Of a stretch of 64,000 nt of DNA, positions 57,503 through 64,000 are shown one piece after another. The notes under the pieces are model-generated. The model did no database searches, was not told where the DNA came from, and saw only the letters and a program-made list of their open reading frames with translations. The stretch's first letter is position 1; each line of letters begins with the position of its first letter. Source of the DNA: JAPXRI01 sp033813635. Its GTDB lineage: Bacteria; Bacillota; Clostridia; Oscillospirales; QAMX01. The stretch lies in NCBI GenBank assembly GCA_033813635.1, contig JAPXRI010000004.1, positions 60,281-124,280 of the forward strand, written 5' to 3'. Position numbers and translations under genes: made by a program.

Positions 57503-58146
57503 GAAAGCTCAATGATGCCCAGCGTGCCCTGGTTGAGCAATACCACCGCGTAATATACGTTCTGTTGAGCAGATACGGTTTGCCTGTCGACGAGTATTAT
57601 GATATTGCGGCTGAAAGGTTATGCCAAGCGGCATTGAGTTACACGGGAGACGGGTCTGGATTCTTCAGCTACGCTTACAAAGCGGTAAGTCATGCGCTCT
57701 CTGTAGCTGATAAGCGAGACCGCAAATATAGGGAATTAACCGTGCCATATTCCGACTTTGTGTATTGTAGGTATAACCCGTTTTCATATGTTCTGGATAA
57801 AACCTACGTAGAAAACGTTATAGGAATATGCGTATCGTTTATGACTCAAAGAGAAATCGCTGCGATGAAACGCGTGCTAAAAGGAGTACAAAGCCGAAAC
57901 CAAAGCGAATTCAGCGCTCGCGACAGGGCTCTGAAGAAGTATCGGTTATATCTATCCGGACATGCCTTTGGAAAGAAGAATCCAAATCTTGATAGCAGAG
58001 AACCCGAGCGAAAGGTGCGGAATCAGAAGATTATTGAGCTTCGCAATAAAGGCGTCGGATATACGGAGGTGGCTGCGAAGTTCAATATATCCGGACGGTT
58101 GGTCAGAGACGTTTACAGAAAATGGAAGTTAGCTCAAGGAATATAG
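57499..58146 (+). CDS. Sigma-factor-like phage late regulator
   Basis: The 215-residue protein has a sigma-region-2-like part (EYYDIAAERLCQAALSYTGD, FFSYAYKAVSHALS) and a C-terminal HTH (NKGVGYTEVAAKFNISGRLV). It probably directs transcription of the late operon. The coupled overlap with the cysH-like gene shows the type IV cassette is read in the same transcript. Confidence 0.75.
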   Translation: MRKLNDAQRALVEQYHRVIYVLLSRYGLPVDEYYDIAAERLCQAALSYTGDGSGFFSYAYKAVSHALSVADKRDRKYRELTVPYSDFVYCRYNPFSYVLDKTYVENVIGICVSFMTQREIAAMKRVLKGVQSRNQSEFSARDRALKKYRLYLSGHAFGKKNPNLDSREPERKVRNQKIIELRNKGVGYTEVAAKFNISGRLVRDVYRKWKLAQGI

Positions 58147-58178
58147 GCTGATAACTTGTACAAAGGAGGAGTTTCACA

Positions 58179-58616
58179 ATGTACTGGAAAAAATGCGCAG
58201 AGGACGATCTCCGAAAATACCTGCGGCAGAAAAGCGCACTTGATAACATCCCTGAACGCATCGAAGCTCTGCGGGCTGAATACTACTCGGCTAAGATAAC
58301 CAACATGAGCTCCGCACCGGTTAAAGGCGGCGGGAACCGTATTGAAGATGCGCTGCTTAACAACATTACGAAGCGAAAACGGCTGGAATATACGCGGGCC
58401 AGTTTGAAAAGGCTGGTAGACTTAACAGAACGCGGGCTGGCAGGGTTATCCGATGAGGAGAGGCTTATACTTGAGACCTTTTATGTAAGTCGACCGCCGA
58501 GGCATGTTGAGGTCCTTATGGAGCGTCTCGGTTATGAGCGGACGCGCATTTACGAGATAAAAGACGAGGCTCTCTATAAATTCACGATATTCCAATACGG
58601 GCTTCCTGAGTATTAA
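58179..58616 (+). CDS. ArpU/DUF1492-like late transcription regulator
   Basis: The 145-residue protein has a coiled N-terminal half and a C-terminal sigma-region-4-like HTH (GLSDEERLILETFYV, then LGYERTRIYEIKDEALYKF). Such proteins stand before the packaging genes in many Firmicutes phages and switch on late transcription. Confidence 0.82.
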   Translation: MYWKKCAEDDLRKYLRQKSALDNIPERIEALRAEYYSAKITNMSSAPVKGGGNRIEDALLNNITKRKRLEYTRASLKRLVDLTERGLAGLSDEERLILETFYVSRPPRHVEVLMERLGYERTRIYEIKDEALYKFTIFQYGLPEY

Positions 58617-58660
58617 AAAAGAGCGGAAAAAGAGCGGACAAAATATCCGGAAAACTGTGG

Positions 58661-58701
58661 TATAATATTACCATCAAGAGCTGCCGGAAGGCGGCTCTTT
58701 T
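58661..58701 (+). promoter_or_regulatory. Late promoter -10 box and leader hairpin before terminase
   Basis: An extended -10 box (TGG-TATAAT, 58661-58666) has no good -35, as expected for an activated late promoter. A hairpin with TTTT follows (AAGAGCTGCC 58676-58685 with GGCGGCTCTT 58690-58699), which may end readthrough from the early operon or attenuate. Confidence 0.5.
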
Positions 58702-58738
58702 GCATATGCGAAACAAAACAAATGGGCGGGGTGGGGTG

Positions 58739-59464
58739 ATGCCGAAGCCAAGGAACCCGGACGCGGAAAAGGCGGAGTCTTTGTTTCGCCAGGGGAAGAA
58801 ATTAATAGACATCGCAAAGGAGCTTGAGCTGCCGCCGGGCACCATCCGCCGGTGGAAGAGCTGTTATAAATGGGAATCCGAACGTTCGGATAAAAAAGCG
58901 AACGTTCGGAAAAGAGGGGGCCAGCCCAATAATAAAAACTCGGTCGGTCATGCTTCAAGTGTTCCGCTCGAAAACAAAAATGCTGAAAGGCACGGTTTCT
59001 ACGCAAAATGGCTCCCGGAGGAAACGGCCACAATATTAAAAGAGACAGCTCATCTGAATCCCCTGGATATTCTTTGGGATAATATCCAGCTTCAATATGC
59101 GGCGATCCTTCGCGCTCAGCGGATTATGTACGTCAAGGACCAGACAGATAAGACAATAACTTTAGTCGAGGAGAAGGACGGAAATATATACGGCCAGCGC
59201 TGGGAAGTGCAGCAGGCCTGGGACAAACAAGCAACCTTCCTTACAGCTCAATCCCGGGCGATGAAAACTCTTGAAGGGATGATTAAGCAATACGATGAAT
59301 TGTTACATAAAAACTGGGCGGATGCCTCCGAAGAGCAGAAGCTGCGTATAAGCAAGTTGAAGCTCGATATCGCTAAGGCGAAAGAAGAGGATTCAGAGCA
59401 GGCCGAGGATGACGGTTTCCTGGAAGCTATGACGGGGCAGGTTGATGAGATATGGCGGGAATAA
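58739..59464 (+). CDS. terS: Terminase small subunit
   Basis: The 241-residue protein has an N-terminal HTH (GKKLIDIAKELELPPGTIRRW), a Gly/Asn-rich joint (RGGQPNNKNSVGHASS, ERHGFYAKWL) and an oligomerisation domain with coiled-coil character, as in phBC6A51-type TerS. It selects phage DNA for packaging. Two copies of a palindromic 12-mer lie within its own gene. It overlaps terL by 13 bases. Confidence 0.9.
   Translation: MPKPRNPDAEKAESLFRQGKKLIDIAKELELPPGTIRRWKSCYKWESERSDKKANVRKRGGQPNNKNSVGHASSVPLENKNAERHGFYAKWLPEETATILKETAHLNPLDILWDNIQLQYAAILRAQRIMYVKDQTDKTITLVEEKDGNIYGQRWEVQQAWDKQATFLTAQSRAMKTLEGMIKQYDELLHKNWADASEEQKLRISKLKLDIAKAKEEDSEQAEDDGFLEAMTGQVDEIWRE
58879..58910. repeat. Two palindromic 12-mers inside terS: candidate packaging site
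   Basis: CGAACGTTCGGA occurs at 58879-58890 and again at 58899-58910, exactly 20 bases (about two helical turns) apart. CGAACGTTCG is a perfect 10-bp palindrome. Packaging sites often lie in or next to terS. Confidence 0.5.
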
Positions 59465-60816
59465 AAAAAGCAGTATTTACATTCCAGCTATTTTCTCTGA
59501 AGCAAAAAAAGGTTCTTACCTGGTGGCTTCCGAATTCGCCGGTGCATGACGCAGATGGCATAATAGCGGACGGAGCAATCAGATCGGGGAAAACGCTTTC
59601 AATGTCACTTTCCTTCGTGATGTGGGGCATGACGACTTTTAACCGGCAGAATTTCGGGATGTGCGGTAAAACAATTGGGTCCTTCCGCAGAAACGTACTG
59701 TTCTGGCTGAAATTGATGCTTCGGTCTCGCGGATATAAAGTCCAGGATAAAAGAGCGGACAATCTTATGATAGTTAACCGGCAAGATACGGTTAACTATT
59801 TTTATATTTTCGGCGGCAAGGACGAGCGGTCGCAGGATTTGATTCAAGGTATTACACTGGCCGGCGTGTTCTTCGATGAGGTTGCGCTTATGCCAGAGAG
59901 CTTCGTAAACCAGGCTACTGGCCGATGTTCCGTAGATGGCTCAAAGTATTGGTTTAACTGTAACCCGGACAATCCGCATCATTGGTTTAAAACAAACTGG
60001 ATCGATAAGGCTACGGGCTATCTTTCTGAGGAGCAACAAGAGGAAAAGAGAAGGAAAGGCGAGGAGCTCAAAGAGCTAATATATCTTCATTTCACGATGG
60101 AAGATAACCTCAGCCTTTCAGAGGAAATAAAAAAGAGATACCGCAGCATGTTTATCGGTGTCTTCTTTAAGCGTTTTATTCTCGGTTTGTGGGTAGCCGC
60201 CGAAGGAATTATTTATCAGTTGTTTGCGGATAACCCGGAAAACTTTATCGTTGACGACATCCCTGAGCCGATACATTACGCCACGATCGGCGTCGACTTC
60301 GGCGGCAGTAAGTCAGCGCACAGCTTCACGTTGACCGGCTTTACGCGGGGATTTAAGAAGGTCGTTATCCTGGATGAGTTCTACCACAACAACGTGACTC
60401 AAGGAAGGCTATCTCCGGCACAGGTTGAAGCGGCCTTTGTCGATTTTGTTAAGAGAGCAAAACAGAAATACAGAGTTTACGAGGCTTATTGTGACAGCGC
60501 TGAACAAACGCTGATTGAAGGGCTGACGGTAGCGGCTGTAAAGGCGGGACTCAGCATCCAGATTAAAAACGCTATCAAAGGACCGATTAATGACAGAATT
60601 GCTTTTTATTGCAGCCTGATGGCACAGGGGCGGTTCTTTATTTTGCGGCACTGCAAAGCGGCGATCGAGGCGCTGACCAGCGCCGTTTATGACGAAAAGA
60701 AGCTCGAAGACGTGAGGCTGGACGACGGTAAAATGAACGTAGACAGCTTGGACAGTATGGAATACTCAACCGAGAGTGTCCAAAGCGAGATTATGTATCT
60801 AAACTTAAGAGGGTGA
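59452..60816 (+). CDS. terL: Terminase large subunit
   Basis: The 454-residue packaging motor has Walker A GAIRSGKT (41-48), Walker B and catalytic Glu in GVFFDEVALM, and a C-terminal nuclease with GVDFGGSKS and CDSAEQTL acidic residues. It is of the PBSX/phage-terminase type. Confidence 0.95.
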   Translation: MAGIKKAVFTFQLFSLKQKKVLTWWLPNSPVHDADGIIADGAIRSGKTLSMSLSFVMWGMTTFNRQNFGMCGKTIGSFRRNVLFWLKLMLRSRGYKVQDKRADNLMIVNRQDTVNYFYIFGGKDERSQDLIQGITLAGVFFDEVALMPESFVNQATGRCSVDGSKYWFNCNPDNPHHWFKTNWIDKATGYLSEEQQEEKRRKGEELKELIYLHFTMEDNLSLSEEIKKRYRSMFIGVFFKRFILGLWVAAEGIIYQLFADNPENFIVDDIPEPIHYATIGVDFGGSKSAHSFTLTGFTRGFKKVVILDEFYHNNVTQGRLSPAQVEAAFVDFVKRAKQKYRVYEAYCDSAEQTLIEGLTVAAVKAGLSIQIKNAIKGPINDRIAFYCSLMAQGRFFILRHCKAAIEALTSAVYDEKKLEDVRLDDGKMNVDSLDSMEYSTESVQSEIMYLNLRG

Positions 60817-60820
60817 GAGC

Positions 60821-62188
60821 TTGCGGGCTATAACACAGTATTTGAAAACTCAGGGATATGGCGTAATTGATGACGGCTATTACTCATACATAGACCTGTG
60901 GCAGAAATGGTACAAGGGTAAGGTCGCTGCCTTCCACAGTTACCGGCAGTATAACGGTAAGAAAAAGATAAACCGGACCAGGAAGTCACTGGGGATGGCC
61001 AAAACGGTAGCGGAAGACTGGGCCAATCTCGCGCTAAACGAAAAGGTGCAGATTACCGTTGGGGAAAATACCGCTAACGAGCGCATCTGGGAAGTGCTCG
61101 ATAATAACGACTTCAAGGTCCGCGGCAATCAACTTGTTGAGCTCGCCTTTGCACTCGGCACTGGCGCTTTCATCGAATATAAAGACGGCGATCAGGTTAT
61201 GATCGATTATATTCGTGCCGGCATGATCTACCCGCTATCCTGGGACAACGGTGTCATCAAGGAATGTGCTTTTGCCAGTGAAAAAGTGGCCGGGAAAGAG
61301 AAAAAGGTTTATCTGAACATCCACCGGTTGAATGACCAGGGCAACTATGTGATCGAAAACAAGATGTTTGTCCGGAACGGGAACAACTTGACGCCAGCCG
61401 ATCTTCCAGAAGGAGTGCTGGAGGAAGTTGATACCGGTTCAAACATTCCGCTGTTCCAGATCATCAAGCCGAATATCGTGAACAACGTAGATCTGGACTG
61501 CCCTATGGGTATTTCAGTGTATGCCAACGCCGTTGATCAGTTGGAGGGCTGTGATCTGGTTTATGACAGTTACTGCAACGAATTCCGGCTCGGTAAGAAA
61601 AGGGTTATTGTTCCGGTTACGATGGCCAGGACGATCATGGAGGAAGACGGATCCGTCACTCCCATGTTCGATGACAACGACGTCGAGTTTTACGCACTCG
61701 ACCTGGGAGATAAAGCGGAAAACAAGCTCCATGAAGTCAACATGGAAATCCGGGCCGAAGCGCATGATCGCGGGATGGATAAGGCGCTGGCCCTGCTTTC
61801 TAAAAAATGCGGTCTCGGCACCGATCGGTACAAATTTGAGAATGGCGCCGTGAAAACCGCGACCGAGGTTGTTTCCGAAAAATCGGACCTGTTCCAGAAC
61901 CTCAAAAAGCATGAGACCATATTGGAAAGCGCCCTGGTAGACATGGTCAAAGCGATCGCGTTACTATTAGGCATAAATACCGAAATCGAGGTGACTGTGA
62001 ACTTCGACGACAGCATCATCGAAGACACTAACGTAGAGCGTCTCCGCGATCTGCAGGAGATCAGGGACGGAATAATGAAGAAGTGGGAGTATAGAGCAAA
62101 ATGGTACGGCGAAGATGAGGCAACGGCCAAAAAAATGACGGAGGGGCAGGAGCTAGACAACATGGGCATGGGCGCAGGTGAAGAATAA
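60821..62188 (+). CDS. Phage portal protein (SPP1 gp6-like)
   Basis: The 455-residue protein forms the DNA gate of the capsid. YSYIDLWQKWYKGKV near the start, WANLALNEKV, and a C-terminal part RAKWYGEDEATAKK mark the SPP1-type portal. It begins with TTG after GAGGGTGAG, four bases after the terL stop codon, and overlaps the next gene by one base. Confidence 0.92.
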   Translation: MRAITQYLKTQGYGVIDDGYYSYIDLWQKWYKGKVAAFHSYRQYNGKKKINRTRKSLGMAKTVAEDWANLALNEKVQITVGENTANERIWEVLDNNDFKVRGNQLVELAFALGTGAFIEYKDGDQVMIDYIRAGMIYPLSWDNGVIKECAFASEKVAGKEKKVYLNIHRLNDQGNYVIENKMFVRNGNNLTPADLPEGVLEEVDTGSNIPLFQIIKPNIVNNVDLDCPMGISVYANAVDQLEGCDLVYDSYCNEFRLGKKRVIVPVTMARTIMEEDGSVTPMFDDNDVEFYALDLGDKAENKLHEVNMEIRAEAHDRGMDKALALLSKKCGLGTDRYKFENGAVKTATEVVSEKSDLFQNLKKHETILESALVDMVKAIALLLGINTEIEVTVNFDDSIIEDTNVERLRDLQEIRDGIMKKWEYRAKWYGEDEATAKKMTEGQELDNMGMGAGEE

Positions 62189-63663
62189 TGCTCACGCCAC
62201 GACAATTAGAAACACTCCCCAAGGTACTGATTGATATATACTCTGAGGTTGAAGCCGATATCATCGCCGACATGGCCGCCCGGATTTCAAAGATGGATTT
62301 CATTCCTGCCGCGGGCTGGCAGTACAAGAAGCTTATCGAGATGGGGCAGGTCCATGACACGATCCTTTTGAAGCTCTCCGCGGCGACAAAGAAAAGCATT
62401 CCGGAGCTGGAACAGCTTATGCGGGATGCCGGTTTTGAATCGCTGAGGAAAGACGCTACGATCTACGGGCGCGCGGGGCTGCGAGTACCAGTTTTGGAGT
62501 CGTCTCCTGAACTGCAGGCAATCCTTCGGGCGGGCATAGACAGCACAAAGGGAACATTCGAGAATATCACAGCGACGACGGCCAGAAGCGCGGCAAACCT
62601 GTTTGAGCATGTACTGGATCGCACCTGGCTGAATATCAATTCTGGGGCCTTTGACACGAACAGTGCCGTAAAGCTGGCTATAAAGGATCTGGCCGCCAAA
62701 GGGCTCCCGACGATCAAATATCCCTCCGGGCATACAGATTATCTCGATGTCGCGGTCCGCCGTGCGACGGTAACCGGTGTTAATCAAACAGCGCTGAAGA
62801 TGCAGGAAGGCCTCGCCGATGCTGTGGGCTGTGATCTGGTCGAGGTTACAGCCCATGCCGGGGCTCGTACTGGTGAGGGCGTAGCGAATCACGCAGCTTG
62901 GCAGGGTAAGATCTACAGCAGGTCGGGCGGACACCCGAAATATCCATCTCTGGTTGAAGCGACGGGCTACGGTACCGGCGACGGCCTCGGCGGGTGGAAC
63001 TGCCGGCACAGTTTTTTCCCTTTCATCGAGGGCGCGAGCGAGCCGACTTACACGGCCGCAGAGCTCGAGGATTTCAACGCGAAGAAATATACATACAACG
63101 GCGTTAAGATGACCGAATATGAAGCCACCCAGAAACAGCGCAGCATTGAACGGAATATCCGTCGCTGGAAGCGAGAGCTGATGGGGATGAATGCCGCAGG
63201 GCAGCCTACGGCAGAGGCCGCATCGAAGCTCGCGTGGTGGCAGAATGAACAAAAGAGCTTCCTACGCCAGACTGGCCTAAAACGGCAATACGCTCGTGAA
63301 GAAGTTGTTGGATTTGGCAAAAGTGAGGCGGCGAAAGCAAGAGGTGAAAGCCTTAAGCGCCCGTTACCTAAAACTATCAAAGCCCCTGATACAGTATTGC
63401 AACAAACATTAGGAGATCCGCGCATAAAGGGTATAATACCTAAGGATACAGTTATTGAGAAAGTTCGCGTTATTGCAGGTGCTGGAACTTCCACCGTGTT
63501 TAAAAATGCGCAAGAACTTACAAAGGGTTACGGCGGAGAGCCCTTGCAATGGCAGAAAAAAGGTGGTATAATTTATGGGAAATACTACCGTTATGATATT
63601 CACTGGGACGAGCTGAATGGTGAGCAGTATAACATAAAACTGAAAGGGGTGAAGGGCCTGTGA
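62188..63663 (+). CDS. MuF-type minor capsid protein with toxin-like C-terminal domain
   Basis: The 491-residue protein has a minor-capsid N-terminus (about 1-300). The MuF-like core contains VEVTAHAGARTGEGVANHAAWQGK, then SRSGGHPKYPSL and GGWNCRHSFFPF. After a helical linker, the last 110 residues (from KTIKAPDTVLQQ) form a separate domain ending YRYDIHWDELNGEQYNIKL. In many Firmicutes phages MuF carries variable polymorphic-toxin tails. A small gene overlapping by four bases could encode the matching immunity protein. Confidence 0.85.
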   Translation: MLTPRQLETLPKVLIDIYSEVEADIIADMAARISKMDFIPAAGWQYKKLIEMGQVHDTILLKLSAATKKSIPELEQLMRDAGFESLRKDATIYGRAGLRVPVLESSPELQAILRAGIDSTKGTFENITATTARSAANLFEHVLDRTWLNINSGAFDTNSAVKLAIKDLAAKGLPTIKYPSGHTDYLDVAVRRATVTGVNQTALKMQEGLADAVGCDLVEVTAHAGARTGEGVANHAAWQGKIYSRSGGHPKYPSLVEATGYGTGDGLGGWNCRHSFFPFIEGASEPTYTAAELEDFNAKKYTYNGVKMTEYEATQKQRSIERNIRRWKRELMGMNAAGQPTAEAASKLAWWQNEQKSFLRQTGLKRQYAREEVVGFGKSEAAKARGESLKRPLPKTIKAPDTVLQQTLGDPRIKGIIPKDTVIEKVRVIAGAGTSTVFKNAQELTKGYGGEPLQWQKKGGIIYGKYYRYDIHWDELNGEQYNIKLKGVKGL

Positions 63664-63941
63664 AAGTCAGATATATTGGAGAGAGTTTCGGCGCTGGGTG
63701 CGGTTTAACAAACGGCGTTGTATACGAATGCCTCGGAGTTGAAAGCGGTGGTGATCTCGGCCCTATGCTCCGAATTATAGATGATGAGGGCCCAGATTAC
63801 TGGGAAAAGCGTGATGATGAGCCGGATGGTTATTTATACTCCACTTACAACCCGGGACCGCTTGACGGTAGCTCCCCGAGAGGAAGATGGGAGATTGTCG
63901 AGGATGACGAAAACGGCACTCTTGCAAAATTGTTAAATTAA
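63660..63941 (+). CDS. Small protein downstream of MuF, possible immunity protein
   Basis: The 93-residue acidic protein (MKVRYIGESFGAGCGLTNGV, DDEGPDYWEKRDDEPDGYLY) is not a known structural protein. Acidic charge, small size and a four-base overlap with a gene whose tail looks like a toxin fit an immunity role. No function is proven. A strong terminator follows. Confidence 0.65.
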   Translation: MKVRYIGESFGAGCGLTNGVVYECLGVESGGDLGPMLRIIDDEGPDYWEKRDDEPDGYLYSTYNPGPLDGSSPRGRWEIVEDDENGTLAKLLN

Positions 63942-63977
63942 AAAACCACCCTCCAGTAACGGAAAGGTGGTTTTTTT
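63940..63977 (+). terminator. Terminator after the MuF pair
   Basis: AAAAAACCACC (63940-63950) pairs with GGTGGTTTTTT, followed by another T. A terminator in the middle of a head operon is unusual and sets off the MuF pair. Confidence 0.88.
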
Positions 63978-63978
63978 C

Positions 63979-64000
63979 ATGCCTAAAACGATAAACACGG
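63979..64000 (+). CDS. Possible start of the next phage gene (cut by window edge)
   Basis: ATG at 63979 opens MPKTINT and runs off the edge. Only seven codons are visible, and the ribosome site would lie inside the terminator stem, so this is weak. Confidence 0.25.

Overview
This window looks like the chromosome of a Gram-positive, probably spore-forming anaerobe of the class Clostridia (an Oscillospirales/Ruminococcaceae-like genome is my guess), carrying the left 25 kb of a prophage. The evidence is AAGGAGG ribosome sites, many TTGACA-17-TATAAT promoters, PadR, Rrf2 and HAAS/DUF1700 families, a class II GalT, a CotJC-type spore manganese catalase, an MtaB methanol methyltransferase and a sulfatase of the Cys type. 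No rRNA, tRNA, insertion sequence or CRISPR array was found.

Host part (1-38.87 kb). A leftward carbohydrate group (tandem-PHP protein, galT, galE, DUF2804 protein) comes first, then a membrane protein and an ABC exporter pair. A leftward set encodes an ECF sigma factor, a putative membrane anti-sigma factor and a secreted serpin. A PadR-HAAS-SDR-SDR operon follows. A cobalamin riboswitch leads two cell-surface proteins that resemble the two domains of animal transcobalamin. Next are clpB with an uncharacterised partner, a ClC channel, a polar amino acid ABC transporter, and an ADP-ribosylglycohydrolase/sulfatase pair. The stretch 27.6-37.4 kb is a sulfur and Fe-S regulon: two Rrf2 regulators, metY, cysK, cysE, nifS, nifU, mnmA, a small Cys-rich protein and mtaB. 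Its promoters carry operators of one geometry (CCTA-N9-TAGG).

Prophage part (about 38.87 kb to beyond 64 kb). A large serine integrase sits at the left end, and the element interrupts the cotJC gene just before its first metal-ligand glutamate. The missing 5' end of cotJC should lie past the right end of the prophage, outside this window. Then come a CI-like repressor and Cro-like switch, small early genes, and a replication block: DUF2800 nuclease, DUF2815 protein, DNA polymerase A, VapE primase-helicase, an iteron-like origin, VRR-NUC, HNH, and an SNF2 helicase frameshifted in Walker A. Late regulators, terminase, portal and a MuF-type minor capsid protein with a toxin-like tail follow.

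The most notable feature is at 53.85-57.50 kb. Between the helicase and the late sigma-like regulator lies a compact, overlapping five-gene cassette that reads as csf1-cas11-csf2-csf3-cysH. This is the composition of a type IV-B CRISPR-Cas ribonucleoprotein system: no array, no adaptation genes, no DinG, and a CysH-like companion. Here it is carried inside the replication module of a prophage. Family names are from my reading of the proteins and were not checked by a search.
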